The notes beneath the pieces are model-generated. The model ran no database searches, was not told the DNA's origin, and saw only the letters and a program-made list of their open reading frames with translations. Position numbers and translations under genes: made by a program. From Paludibaculum sp. (GTDB lineage Bacteria; Acidobacteriota; Terriglobia; Bryobacterales; Bryobacteraceae), in contig JARKQJ010000190.1 in NCBI GenBank assembly GCA_029973955.1, positions 1-64,000 of the forward strand: DNA of 64,000 bases, read 5' to 3'. Positions 17,310 through 25,978 of the stretch are shown here, piece after piece (the stretch's first letter is position 1; each line of letters starts with the position of its first letter).

Positions 17310-19472
17310 TTGCCCTCTCTGCTCGCCATCGCCGGCGGAGCCGCGCTGGTCCTCGCGGCCTCGGCTGCTCTCGGACGCCTCGCCTGGCGCTTCCGCGCTC
17401 CCCATTCCGTTTACTACCTCTCCTCCGGCGTTCCCCTTCTCTCCCTCTGCTTCTTTGCTCTCCTCAACACCGGCAAGGCCACGCCGCCCATCGCGCTCGC
17501 TCTCTGCTCCGCAACGGCTGCCCTGATCTTCCTCCGCCGGCCTGGCCTGGCCCGGCCAACTCTTCCGCATTGGAGCGCACTCGCTTTTCTGCCCTTCTTC
17601 GTTTTCTATCTGGTGCATGCTTTCGCGCCAGAGATCCAGCCCGATGCCGTCACCTACCACCTCGGCCTGGTCTCGGATTGGATTCGCAACGCGGCCATCT
17701 CTCACCGCATCGGCTTCTACGACCTTCTGCCTTTGGGTCTCGAATCCGTCTTCTTCCCCGCCGTCCTCGCCGGCGGATTCAGCGCCGCCAAACTGGTCCA
17801 CTTCGCCCTGCTCTGCGCCACGGTCCCCCTCATCGTCCGCCTGGGACATCTCCTCGGCCTCGACCGCCCCCAATCGCTCGCCGCCGCCGGCCTCTACGTC
17901 TTCTCCCCCGTGGTGGGCATCTCCGGCTCCGCCGCCTACAACGACGCCGCCCTCGTCTTCTTCAGCCTCGCCGCCTTCGCGCTCCTCCTGGAGGACGCCG
18001 CCGCGCCCCGCCAGGCCCTCCTGTTCCACGCCGGCCTCGCCGCCGGCTTCTGTTACGCCATCAAGATCACCGGGGCCGTCGCCGTCGCCGGCCTCCTCGG
18101 CTGGCTGCTCTGGAAGCGCCGCTGGCGCGGCTCGCTCTGGGCCGCCCTGGCCGCCGCCCTCTCCATCGCGCCCTGGATGCTCCGCGGCTTCCTGCTCACC
18201 GGCAATCCGCTCGCCCCGCTGGCCAACCGCATCTTCCCCAACGACTTCTTCCATGCCTTCAACGAAGAGGTGCTCGCCCGCTACCTCAGCGACTACGGCG
18301 GCCTCGCCTGGCATCGCATCCCCTGGTCTCTCGCCATCGACGGCGCCACGCTCCAGGGCCTCTACGGCCCGCTGCTTCTCCTGCTTCCCCTCGCGCTCTT
18401 CGCTCTGCGCAAGCCCGCCGGCCGCGCGCTCTTCGCTGCCGCCCTCATCCTCGCCCTGCCCTGGACCCGCAACATCGGCGCGCGCTTCTTCATGGCCTCT
18501 TTCGCCCTCCTCGCCATCGCGCTCGTCCTGGCCCTCCCGCGCCGCCTCGCCCCGGCGCTGCTCCTGCTCCAAGCCATTCTCTGCTGGCCCAATACCCTCG
18601 ACCTCTACTCCAACCCCAACTCCTGGCGCCTCCGCGGCTTCCCTTGGGAGGCCGCCCTCCGCATCGAGCCCGAACAGCACTACCTCGCGCGCAGCCTCCC
18701 CGATTACCCCTTCACCCGCAACGTCGCCCTCCACTTGCGCGACAACGAACCCCTGCTGGACCTCACCGCCCTCCCCTTCGCCTACCTCAACACCGTCCCC
18801 ACCGGCCCGCTCTCTTCCGCTCAATTCGACAACATCGTCCAGACTCTCAACTCCGCCTACGGCGAAGCGCCCGAACGCCTCTATCCCGTCCACTGCCGCT
18901 TCCCCCTCACCTTCGCGCGCGCCGCCCGCGTCCGCCTCAACGAACCACTCCCCGGCTCCTGGTCCATTACCGAGGTCTCGGTGGAACGAAACGGCGCCCG
19001 CCTCCCCGTCTCCCGGAACTGGCTCCTCAGCGCCTCCCCCTCACCCGGCGATGCCTGGCTCGCCATCGACGGCAACCGCGCCACCCGCTGGCACTCCCTC
19101 CACAACGGGCAGCCCGGCATGTTCTGGGAACTCCGCTTTGACCGCCCCATCCCCATCGACGGCCTCTCCCTCATCCTCCCCAACTTCCCGCGCACCAACC
19201 TCGCCACCATCGAAATCCAGAACATCGCACGGCAGTGGATCCCCGTGTCCCAAGGAGCCGAAATGAAAGCCGAGATCGGAGTCCCCTGGCGCATGTTCTA
19301 CCGCCACGCCGCCATTCGCTTCCTCAAGCACCAGGGCTTCCGCTGGATCGCCGCCCGCCTGGGCACCGACGGCCACGGACCTACCGCCGAATCTCTCGTC
19401 TCCCTCCGCGAGGCCTGGGGCGTCGACGTCGCCGTCCGCAACGATGACCTCGTTCTGCTCCGGCTCCGCTGA
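17310..19472 (+). CDS. GT-C type membrane glycosyltransferase with C-terminal F5/8-type-C-like domain
   Basis: 720 residues. The first about 430 contain roughly ten to twelve hydrophobic helices. An early periplasmic-loop motif QPDAVTYHLGLVSDW carries the acidic residue and D-x-x-x-Y-H pattern of polyprenyl-phosphate-dependent GT-C transferases. The C-terminal part (about 570-690) resembles a discoidin or F5/8-type-C carbohydrate-binding domain: DAWLAIDGNRATRWHSLHNG then GMFWELRFDRPIPIDGLSL. A sugar transfer at the outer face of the inner membrane is inferred. The TTG start is uncertain. The last 57 codons are repeated in tandem 264 bases downstream, but the gene itself is complete in the first copy. 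Confidence 0.82.
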   Translation: MPSLLAIAGGAALVLAASAALGRLAWRFRAPHSVYYLSSGVPLLSLCFFALLNTGKATPPIALALCSATAALIFLRRPGLARPTLPHWSALAFLPFFVFYLVHAFAPEIQPDAVTYHLGLVSDWIRNAAISHRIGFYDLLPLGLESVFFPAVLAGGFSAAKLVHFALLCATVPLIVRLGHLLGLDRPQSLAAAGLYVFSPVVGISGSAAYNDAALVFFSLAAFALLLEDAAAPRQALLFHAGLAAGFCYAIKITGAVAVAGLLGWLLWKRRWRGSLWAALAAALSIAPWMLRGFLLTGNPLAPLANRIFPNDFFHAFNEEVLARYLSDYGGLAWHRIPWSLAIDGATLQGLYGPLLLLLPLALFALRKPAGRALFAAALILALPWTRNIGARFFMASFALLAIALVLALPRRLAPALLLLQAILCWPNTLDLYSNPNSWRLRGFPWEAALRIEPEQHYLARSLPDYPFTRNVALHLRDNEPLLDLTALPFAYLNTVPTGPLSSAQFDNIVQTLNSAYGEAPERLYPVHCRFPLTFARAARVRLNEPLPGSWSITEVSVERNGARLPVSRNWLLSASPSPGDAWLAIDGNRATRWHSLHNGQPGMFWELRFDRPIPIDGLSLILPNFPRTNLATIEIQNIARQWIPVSQGAEMKAEIGVPWRMFYRHAAIRFLKHQGFRWIAARLGTDGHGPTAESLVSLREAWGVDVAVRNDDLVLLRLR

Positions 19473-19815
19473 GCCCTGCACCGCCCCCGCATCCGCCACC
19501 GGCCTGGGCCGCCGCGCCCGCCGCCCCCGCCCGCCGGTGCCTCCCTGCGTCCAGGCAAGGTCTACCGCCACGCGGCCATTCGCTTCCTCCAGCACCAGGG
19601 CTTCCGCTGGATCGCCGCCCGCCTGCGCACCGGCGGCCACGGACCTACCGCCGAATCACTCGTCTCCCTCCGCGAGGCCTGGGGCGTCGACGTCGCCGTC
19701 CGCAACGATGACCTCGTTCTGCTCCATCTCCGCTGAACCCTGCACCGCCCCACCCCCCGCATCCCGACCCGGCTTGGGCCGCCGTGGCCGCTTCCCCTCG
19801 CCCGCCGCCGGCACC
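19297..19815. repeat. two-copy tandem duplication of a ~264-bp unit at convergent gene ends
   Basis: The block from TCTACCGCCACG at 19297 recurs at 19561. The first 176 bases of each copy align without gaps, with 7 differences, and cover the last 57 codons plus stop of the glycosyltransferase. The following about 80 bases also match, with small indels. Both copies keep the transferase frame open to its TGA (19472 and 19736). On the other strand rluB reads into copy 2 and stops there. No transposase, terminal inverted repeat or target-site duplication is visible. Confidence 0.9.
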
Positions 19816-20597
19816 GGCTTGGCCCCGCTCTTTCTTAGGGCCCGCACTTCCTCATGCGTCAGCAGCCGCCAATGCCCCATCTGCAAACGCTCGATCCGGA
19901 CGCTGCCGATCGAAACCCGCACCAGCTTCAGCACCTGGCTCTCCAGCGCCTCCACCATCCGCCGCACCTGCCGGTTGCGCCCTTCGGTAATGGTGATCTC
20001 AAAGAACGACTTGCTCTCCGAATCGCGAACCCGCTTCACTTTGGCCGGCCGGGTCATGCCGTCTTTCAGCTCCAGCCCGTCGCGCAGCCTGCCCAGTTGC
20101 TCATCGCTCAGCAGCGTGGATGCTTTCACCAGGTAGGTCTTCGGCACGTGGAACTCGGGGTTCGTGATGTGCTCGGCAAAGGCCGTGTCGTTGGTCAGAA
20201 TCAGCAGCCCGGAGGTGTCCTGGTCCAGACGCCCCACCGGAAACACCCACTGGTCGAGCTTCTGCAGCAGGTCATACACGGTCGGTCGCCCATCCGGATC
20301 CTTGTAGGTGGTGAGATACCCCTTCGGCTTGTACAGCAGCACGTAGATCTTCTTCTCGGCCTGCAGGGGACGCCCATCGAGCACCACGGCGTCTCTGTCG
20401 AGGTCCACCCAATGCTCTGGATCGCGGATCGTCTTGGCGTTCACTTTCACCCGCCCGCGCACAATCCACTCCCGGGCCTCGGTGCGCGAGCAGACGCCCG
20501 CCTTCGATAGAACGCGGTCCAGCGTCTTCAGCACGCGCTGTTCCGGTTGCTTCCGCGCGGGGGCTTTCCGTCGTCTGTCTTTGCTGCGGTGTTCCAA
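19656..20597 (-). CDS. 16S/23S rRNA pseudouridine synthase (RsuA/RluB family)
   Basis: 313 residues. An N-terminal S4 RNA-binding domain (TLDRVLSKAGVCSRTEAREW) is followed by the pseudouridine synthase core with the catalytic Asp in FPVGRLDQDTSGLLILTND, then HITNPEFHVPKTYLVK and GRNRQVRRMVEALE. RluB (23S U2605) or RsuA/RluE homologues are the likely orthologues; the exact target is not determinable. The last about 50 residues (GEGKRPRRPKPG onward) are low complexity and antisense to a duplicated piece of the neighbouring glycosyltransferase gene. The stop codon exists only in copy 2 of that duplication. The start is TTG, 7 bases after TAGAAT. Confidence 0.9.
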   Translation of the reverse strand: MEHRSKDRRRKAPARKQPEQRVLKTLDRVLSKAGVCSRTEAREWIVRGRVKVNAKTIRDPEHWVDLDRDAVVLDGRPLQAEKKIYVLLYKPKGYLTTYKDPDGRPTVYDLLQKLDQWVFPVGRLDQDTSGLLILTNDTAFAEHITNPEFHVPKTYLVKASTLLSDEQLGRLRDGLELKDGMTRPAKVKRVRDSESKSFFEITITEGRNRQVRRMVEALESQVLKLVRVSIGSVRIERLQMGHWRLLTHEEVRALRKSGAKPVPAAGEGKRPRRPKPGRDAGGGAVQGSAEMEQNEVIVADGDVDAPGLAEGDE

Positions 20598-20604
20598 GTG
20601 AGCG

Positions 20605-20610
20605 ATTCTA
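20605..20610 (-). promoter_or_regulatory. -10-like hexamer TAGAAT before rluB-type gene
   Basis: On the minus strand TAGAAT is separated by 7 bases from the TTG start at 20597. No Shine-Dalgarno is seen in the short leader. Confidence 0.35.
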
Positions 20611-20620
20611 CCGAATCATC

Positions 20621-21424
20621 CTACGCCTCAGCCAACGACGCGGGAATCCCCTGCCGGAAAGATGGATATTTCAACCCCACCCCCAGCAGCTCCAGAACGG
20701 CGTGGCCATCCACCTGCCGGTCCGCCCGGCGTGTCTCGTGCAACTCTGCGTCGCCGGCCGCCGCCGGCATGGCGCACCCAAGCAATTGGCAGACAAACGC
20801 AGCCACATCGCGCGACCGCGCCGGCTCACCATCGGCCACCGGCCACGCGCCCGTCGCACCGCTGAGCAGCGCCGCCGCCGCCACCGCCGCCAGGTCGTCC
20901 ACATGGATTCGCGACACGAAGTTCGAGCCGTCGCCCCGCAACCGGAACCGGCCCGCCGGAATCGAGAGATGCGCCCCACGCCCCGGCCCATAGATGGCCG
21001 CCGGCCGCAGCACCATCCCGGTCCACGGCCCGTTCAACACCATCTGCTCCGCCAGAACGCGCAGCTTGTTCGACTCGCTGGCAGGCGCCGGCGGAGTGTG
21101 TTCGTCCACCACCTGCGTTCGCCCATAAACACCGGTTGTGGAGAGATAAACCACCCTCGCAGCGTGCCCGCGCAGCAGTTCGACGATCTCCGCCGTCGAA
21201 TCGTACGGTTCATCGGAAACCGGAATCGAGTGCAGCACGGCACATCCCTCCGGAACGTCCAGCTCCGCCCCCGGCAACACCAGCGGCACGCAGCGCACGC
21301 CCGGAACCGGCTGAAAACGCGCGGGATCGCGCACTGTCGCCGTCACGCGATGCCCTTGCGCCGCCAACAGCCGGGCCACTCTCCAGCCCGTGTATCCCGC
21401 CCCGAGAATGAGGATGCCGCTCAA
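20621..21424 (-). CDS. NAD(P)-dependent epimerase/dehydratase family protein
   Basis: 267-residue atypical short-chain dehydrogenase (YeeZ-like). It begins with the dinucleotide motif ILILGAGYTGWRVARLL, followed by VVYLSTTGVYGRTQ (active-site Thr/Tyr region), LRPAAIYGPGRGAHLSI and IHVDDLAAVAAAAL. The start chosen is TTG 21424, which overlaps the stop of the upstream phosphatase gene by 4 bases; a longer open frame to 21766 is antisense-like. Such proteins reduce or epimerise nucleotide sugars or act as sensors; substrate unknown. Two-gene unit with the phosphatase. Confidence 0.85.
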   Translation of the reverse strand: MSGILILGAGYTGWRVARLLAAQGHRVTATVRDPARFQPVPGVRCVPLVLPGAELDVPEGCAVLHSIPVSDEPYDSTAEIVELLRGHAARVVYLSTTGVYGRTQVVDEHTPPAPASESNKLRVLAEQMVLNGPWTGMVLRPAAIYGPGRGAHLSIPAGRFRLRGDGSNFVSRIHVDDLAAVAAAALLSGATGAWPVADGEPARSRDVAAFVCQLLGCAMPAAAGDAELHETRRADRQVDGHAVLELLGVGLKYPSFRQGIPASLAEA

Positions 21425-22140
21425 CGAAATGTCCGCAGCGCCGGGTCGCTGAGATGCGCCACCCCGTTGTAGCCGCCGAGATATGTCTCGCTGCCGCGCC
21501 ACGCCAGAATGGAGACGTTCGAGTTGATGGACGCCCCCGCCAAACCCAGGATATGCGCCGGGTTGCTGCTGCCGAAGATCGAGGCGATGAGGATCGAGAT
21601 CGGCGCCGCCGAAGTGAATACTGCAATCCGCCGCCCGTTGCCGTTCCGCCGCAACTCCTCCGCCGCGCTCAGCACTCGCCGGTTGAACTCCGCCCAGCTC
21701 TCGCCGTCGAAGGTGTAGCGGCCCTCGATCCAGGCGTCCACCACGCGCGAGTCGGTCTCGGTCCATTGGCGGTGGATGCGCAGGTCGCCCTCGCGCATTC
21801 GCCGCTCGATCGCTTCCATCGCCACGCGAAACTCATCGTCCTCGGCCGAGATTTGCGGCACGATGCCGGCAAAGACCTCGTCGAGATCGAACTCATTCCA
21901 AAGCGGATCGTGCCGGATCTCGCCCGGCGCCAGGCCCGCCGCGGTGAGCTTTTCCAAAACGATCTCAGCCGTTTCGCGCTGACGGCGCAGCCCGCCGATC
22001 ACCGCCAGATCGAACCGCACGCCCTCGCGCACCAGGTGCTCGCCGAGCAGCGCCGCCTGGTGGCGGCCGGTCTCGGAGAGGCGGTCGTAGTCGTCGCGCT
22101 GGCCGGCCTGGCCGTGGCGGATCAAATGTACTGTCGTCAA
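21421..22140 (-). CDS. histidine phosphatase family protein
   Basis: About 239 residues of the phosphoglycerate-mutase-like branch. The phospho-His motif is VHLIRHGQAG, followed by YDRLSETGRHQAALLGEHL and a second conserved site near RRIAVFTSAAPISILIA, where the usual second His (TSGG/SHGG) is replaced by S-A-A. This may lower or change activity. A TTG at 22140 with GGGAG five bases upstream is preferred over the TTG at 22167, because it places the RHG motif at the usual distance from the N-terminus. The substrate is not determinable. Confidence 0.85.
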   Translation of the reverse strand: MTTVHLIRHGQAGQRDDYDRLSETGRHQAALLGEHLVREGVRFDLAVIGGLRRQRETAEIVLEKLTAAGLAPGEIRHDPLWNEFDLDEVFAGIVPQISAEDDEFRVAMEAIERRMREGDLRIHRQWTETDSRVVDAWIEGRYTFDGESWAEFNRRVLSAAEELRRNGNGRRIAVFTSAAPISILIASIFGSSNPAHILGLAGASINSNVSILAWRGSETYLGGYNGVAHLSDPALRTFR

Positions 22141-22227
22141 AGTGGCTCCCTGCTTCCATTTCAGCAAATGCGGGCGCGCGGGCGCTGCGCCGCCAACCCG
22201 CTAAACTGGTAGAAGCAAGCCTTTTCC

Positions 22228-23034
22228 ATGAGCCTGCCGCCGATGAGCTTAATCGATACCCATTGCCATCTCGACTCGAAGCCGTTTTCAGCCGACCTCG
22301 ACGCGACCATCCAGCGCGCCCGCGACGCCGGCGTCGACCGTCTGGTGGCCATCGGCACCGGCGACGGACCGCCGGATCTGGAAGCAGGCATTCGACTTGC
22401 CGACGCCTACCCGTTCATCTACGCGACCGCCGGCGTGCATCCGCACGACGCCGCGAAAGCAACCGCGGAGACCTGGCCGCAGCTCCTCTCGCTCACCGCC
22501 CATCCCAAGTGCCTGGCAGTAGGGGAGATCGGACTCGACTACCACTACGACTTCTCGCCGCGTGAGGTGCAGCGCGCGGCGTTCGTCGAGCAGTTGGGCA
22601 TCGCCCGCGCTGCCGGGCTGCCCATCGTCATCCACACCCGGGAGGCGTGGGAGGACACGATTTCGATTCTCAAGGAGCACTGGGACGGCCGGCCCGGCGG
22701 AATCTTCCACTGCTTCTCTGGAGGCCCGAAAGAGGCCGAAATCGTGCTCGAAATGGGGTTTTTCGTCAGTTTTTCCGGCATTTTGACGTTCCCCAGGGCC
22801 ACTGAGATCCACGCAGCGGCCAAGCTCGTACCGGATGACCGGCTGTTGGTGGAGACCGACGCCCCCTATCTGGCCCCTGTACCTTACCGCGGCAAGCGCA
22901 ACGAACCGGCCTACGTAGTGCACACCGCGCAGCGCCTGGCAGAACTCCGCGGAGACACCCCTGAGGCGATTGCGGCCAAGACAACCGCGAACTTCGAGCG
23001 GCTCTGTTTGCAGCGAACCACGGCCAACGGGTAA
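22228..23034 (+). CDS. tatD: TatD-family metal-dependent deoxyribonuclease
   Basis: 268 residues, a complete TIM-barrel nuclease. Metal and catalytic residues are visible: DTHCHLDSKPF, GEIGLDYHYDFSP (Glu), IVIHTREAWEDT (His), FHCFSGGPKEA (His) and LLVETDAPYLAPVPYRGKRNEP (Asp). TatD nucleases act as 3'-5' exonucleases in DNA repair and quality control. An alternative ATG lies six codons in (MSLIDTHCHLD). The polyprenyl synthase follows after 13 bases. Confidence 0.93.
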   Translation: MSLPPMSLIDTHCHLDSKPFSADLDATIQRARDAGVDRLVAIGTGDGPPDLEAGIRLADAYPFIYATAGVHPHDAAKATAETWPQLLSLTAHPKCLAVGEIGLDYHYDFSPREVQRAAFVEQLGIARAAGLPIVIHTREAWEDTISILKEHWDGRPGGIFHCFSGGPKEAEIVLEMGFFVSFSGILTFPRATEIHAAAKLVPDDRLLVETDAPYLAPVPYRGKRNEPAYVVHTAQRLAELRGDTPEAIAAKTTANFERLCLQRTTANG

Positions 23035-23047
23035 ACTTAGGCATTCG

Positions 23048-24049
23048 ATGGCTATCGGCAAGCTGGGCCTCGCCCTCAGCACACGCGAAATCAAGGGTCT
23101 TGTGGAAGACGACCTCGCGCAGGTCGAGGCCGAATTTCGTCTGGAGGCCGTCGGCAGCGTCGATGCGGTCTCTCAGATCGCCCAATACCTGCAAAGCAAC
23201 GGCGGCAAACGGTTGCGTCCAATCCTGTTGCTGGTATCGTGCCGGCTGTTCCGCGAGCCTTCGCCTGAAGCCATCCGGCTGGCGGCGATCGTCGAACTGA
23301 TCCACACCGCCACGCTGGTGCACGATGACGTCATCGACGACGCCAAGACGCGGCGCGGCAAGCCTTCCACCAACGTCCGCTGGGGCAACCAGACCTCGGT
23401 GCTGGCGGGCGACTGGCTCTACATGCAGGCCTTCCAGATCGCTCTGCGGCTGCGCAGCTTCGAGATCCTGGACCTGCTCATCACCCTCACGCAGCAGATG
23501 GTGGACGGCGAACTGTTGCAGCTCGAACGCATCGGCAAGATCGGCATCACCGAGGCCGACGCGCTGGAACTGATCAACCACAAGACGGCAAGCCTCTTCG
23601 CGGCCTGCACGCGGCTGGGCGCCATCGCCGCCGGCGCCACCCAGGAACAGCAGGCCGTGCTGGGCGACTTCGGCTGGAACCTCGGCATGGCGTTCCAGAT
23701 TGTGGACGACATCCTGGACTTCACCTCGAAAGAGTCGGTGCTGGGCAAGCCGGTCGGCAACGACCTGCGGGAAGGCAAGGTCACGCTGCCGCTCACTTAC
23801 GCGCTGCAACAGGCTTCGGCCGACGAGCGCGCGGCGGTGGAAAAGGTCCTGGCCAGCGGCAACTACGATGAGGTGAGCGTGGACGAGATCCGGCGCATTC
23901 TCGACCGTCATGAAGGCATTGAACGGGCCCGGGCGCGGGCGCAGGAGTTCATTGCAAAGTCGCGCGCACTGCTCGAATCGTTCTCCGACAGCCCGGCGCG
24001 CTCGGCGCTGTTTGCCGCCACGGGCCTGATTGCGGACCGCGACCGCTAG
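23048..24049 (+). CDS. polyprenyl diphosphate synthase
   Basis: 333-residue trans-prenyltransferase that lengthens farnesyl or geranylgeranyl diphosphate for quinone side chains. Both Asp-rich motifs are visible: LVHDDVIDDAKTRRGKPS (first DDxxD) and AFQIVDDILDFT (second), with GGKRLRPIL and GKPVGNDLREGKVTLPL flanking. Chain length cannot be fixed; the residues before the first motif are small (IHTATL), which allows long products such as heptaprenyl to octaprenyl. It likely supplies the side chain used by the UbiA-type enzyme at 3.5 kb. TAAACT ends ten bases before the ATG. Confidence 0.92.
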   Translation: MAIGKLGLALSTREIKGLVEDDLAQVEAEFRLEAVGSVDAVSQIAQYLQSNGGKRLRPILLLVSCRLFREPSPEAIRLAAIVELIHTATLVHDDVIDDAKTRRGKPSTNVRWGNQTSVLAGDWLYMQAFQIALRLRSFEILDLLITLTQQMVDGELLQLERIGKIGITEADALELINHKTASLFAACTRLGAIAAGATQEQQAVLGDFGWNLGMAFQIVDDILDFTSKESVLGKPVGNDLREGKVTLPLTYALQQASADERAAVEKVLASGNYDEVSVDEIRRILDRHEGIERARARAQEFIAKSRALLESFSDSPARSALFAATGLIADRDR

Positions 24050-24114
24050 TCCAACTCTCTCTCCGGTTCTCTCTCCGGTTCCTCCCCAAACATCCGCGCT
24101 AGATTGGTAGCGTC

Positions 24115-25944
24115 ATGGATCGCCGCCACTTCACGCTCACGCCCCTGGCGCTGGCTGCCGCCTGCGGCAAACCGGAAACGGCGGAGAGCGGCAGTTGGCC
24201 GAAAGAGTGGGACCGCATCCTCACCGAGAAGGCCGTGCTGGCGGAAGGCCAGAGATGGGATCCGGACAAGGGACTGTTGCAATCGATTCTGGGGCCGGAG
24301 TACCGCTACCACACGAAGATGCGGGAGTGCCGCGTGCATCCGACGCGTGATTCGCTCGAGTACGCGCTGAACCTGCTCGAAGAAGGCTCGCCGAAGAACG
24401 TGCAGCGGGCGTACTCAGTTCTGGAGAAGATCATCGCGCTGCAGGTGACCGACCCGGCTTCGAAGTGGTACGGCATCTGGGGCTGGTACCTGGAAGAGCC
24501 GCCGGACAGGATGGCGCCGGCGGATTGGAATTGGGCCGATTTCAACGGTTCTTTGCTGTTGCTGGTGGAGTTGCGGCACGGAGCCAAGTTGCCCGAGGCG
24601 CTGCGGGGCCGGGTGCGCGAGGCGATCCGGCATGCGGCCTACTCGATCCTGAAACGCAATGTCTCGATGGCCTATACCAACATCGCAGTGAAGGGCACAT
24701 TCGTGACGCTGGCGGCGGCGGAACTCCTGGCGGACAGCGCGCTGGCCGGGTACGCGGCGGACCGCATCGTGCGGCTGGGCCGGCAGATCGATGAGACCGG
24801 GAGCTTCGCCGAGTACAACTCGCCGACTTATGCGCGGGTGACGCTCACGGACCTCACGCGGATCCGGATGTACGTGCAATCGCGGGATGCGCTGTTGCGG
24901 GCAGCGAAGATCGAACGCCGCGCCTGGCTGCATCTGGCCGCGCATTGGGACGCGGCGCGGGCGCAGTTCGCAGGCCCGATGAGCCGCTGCTACGGCAACG
25001 ACGTGGGCTATCCGCTGTGGCTGGAGAAAGGGCTGCAGGGCCGGCTGAAGCTGGCGAACATGGAGAATCGCACGAACGCCGACGGGGAGACGGCCATCCA
25101 CGACTACCGCTGTCCGGAAGATCTCACGGGGCGTTTCCTGCGGCCCGAGCCCGGCCGGCAGCATCGCGAGTGGTTCGTGGCGAAACCGGAGACGGTGGGC
25201 ACGACGATCTACTCGAAGAGCTATTCGTTGGGGTCGGCCAATCGAGGGGATTTTTGGGTACAGAGGCGTCCGCTGCTGGGGTACTTCGGCGACGGGGCGC
25301 GGCCGGCACGGACGGTGCAGTTGAGGGTAGTGAAGGACGGCTACGACTTTTCCTCCGCGCTGTTTTTCAGCGTGCAGGAGCAGAGCCGCGTGCTGGGTTT
25401 GATCAACTTCCGCAACCCTGGCGGCGACAAACACATTTCGCTGGACATGATCGAGAACGGGCAGTTCCAGTGTGGCAGGCTGTTCGCGGAGCTGGATTTT
25501 GACGGGCTGCCGGCAGGATTCACGCATGAAGTAATGGATGGCACGGTGACGTTGAAGGCGGCGGTGTTGCAGGCGCGCTTGCGGCTAGTGGGCGCGGCGT
25601 TCGGCGCCGTCCAGCCGCGTTTGAACGCGGTTGCTGGTCCCGGTAGCCTGACGATTACGCTGGACTTCAAACCGCCGGAGGCGCCGCGGCTGGTGCGCTG
25701 GGCGGAGATTTCGTCGGCGTATGCCGGATTCGCGCTGGAGTTGGCGGAACCGGACGCGGGGTTCTCCCCGGCGGAGGCTTCGCTGCGTGTGGAAAACGGA
25801 CTGGCGAAGCTGGCCTGGGGCGAATTGGGGATGGCCGGCTCAGTGCGGGTGGAGACGGTGGCAGGACACCAGGCGGCGTTCGCGGCGACGCTCGGCGGCC
25901 GGGCGGTGCCGGCGCCGCGCCTGTCGGAAGAGAAACTGGCCTAG
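24115..25944 (+). CDS. putative lipoprotein, alpha/alpha-toroid-like
   Basis: 609 residues. The start MDRRHFTLTPLALAAACGK carries a lipobox (LAAAC, Cys about 17) after a twin-Arg-like pair, so it may be a Tat lipoprotein. The middle part is helical with Trp/Tyr-rich repeats (SKWYGIWGWYLEEPPDRMAP, MAYTNIAVKGTFVTLAAAELL, YNSPTYARVTLTDLTRI) and the rest is beta-rich. This layout resembles heparinase II/III or alginate-lyase-type toroids, but I do not recognise a catalytic signature. It lies upstream of a second Tat-exported protein, fitting a carbohydrate-related exported pair. Function is a guess. Confidence 0.72.
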   Translation: MDRRHFTLTPLALAAACGKPETAESGSWPKEWDRILTEKAVLAEGQRWDPDKGLLQSILGPEYRYHTKMRECRVHPTRDSLEYALNLLEEGSPKNVQRAYSVLEKIIALQVTDPASKWYGIWGWYLEEPPDRMAPADWNWADFNGSLLLLVELRHGAKLPEALRGRVREAIRHAAYSILKRNVSMAYTNIAVKGTFVTLAAAELLADSALAGYAADRIVRLGRQIDETGSFAEYNSPTYARVTLTDLTRIRMYVQSRDALLRAAKIERRAWLHLAAHWDAARAQFAGPMSRCYGNDVGYPLWLEKGLQGRLKLANMENRTNADGETAIHDYRCPEDLTGRFLRPEPGRQHREWFVAKPETVGTTIYSKSYSLGSANRGDFWVQRRPLLGYFGDGARPARTVQLRVVKDGYDFSSALFFSVQEQSRVLGLINFRNPGGDKHISLDMIENGQFQCGRLFAELDFDGLPAGFTHEVMDGTVTLKAAVLQARLRLVGAAFGAVQPRLNAVAGPGSLTITLDFKPPEAPRLVRWAEISSAYAGFALELAEPDAGFSPAEASLRVENGLAKLAWGELGMAGSVRVETVAGHQAAFAATLGGRAVPAPRLSEEKLA

Positions 25945-25966
25945 GCCATGGGAAGAGAAACTGGCA

Positions 25967-25972
25967 TAGGAT
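25967..25972 (+). promoter_or_regulatory. -10-like hexamer TAGGAT before the TIM-barrel gene
   Basis: TAGGAT ends 6 bases before the ATG at 25979. GTGAG just before the ATG could also serve as a weak ribosome-binding site, so this is the least certain of the leaderless candidates. Confidence 0.28.
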
Positions 25973-25978
25973 AGTGAG

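Noticed and set aside
16842-18893. Large minus-strand open frame opposite the GT-C gene
   Set aside because: Glu/Gly-rich antisense translation with no domain; the plus strand encodes clear membrane helices.
19297-19815. Insertion sequence or integron remnant
   Set aside because: No transposase, terminal inverted repeats or target duplication; the repeat is a plain tandem duplication.
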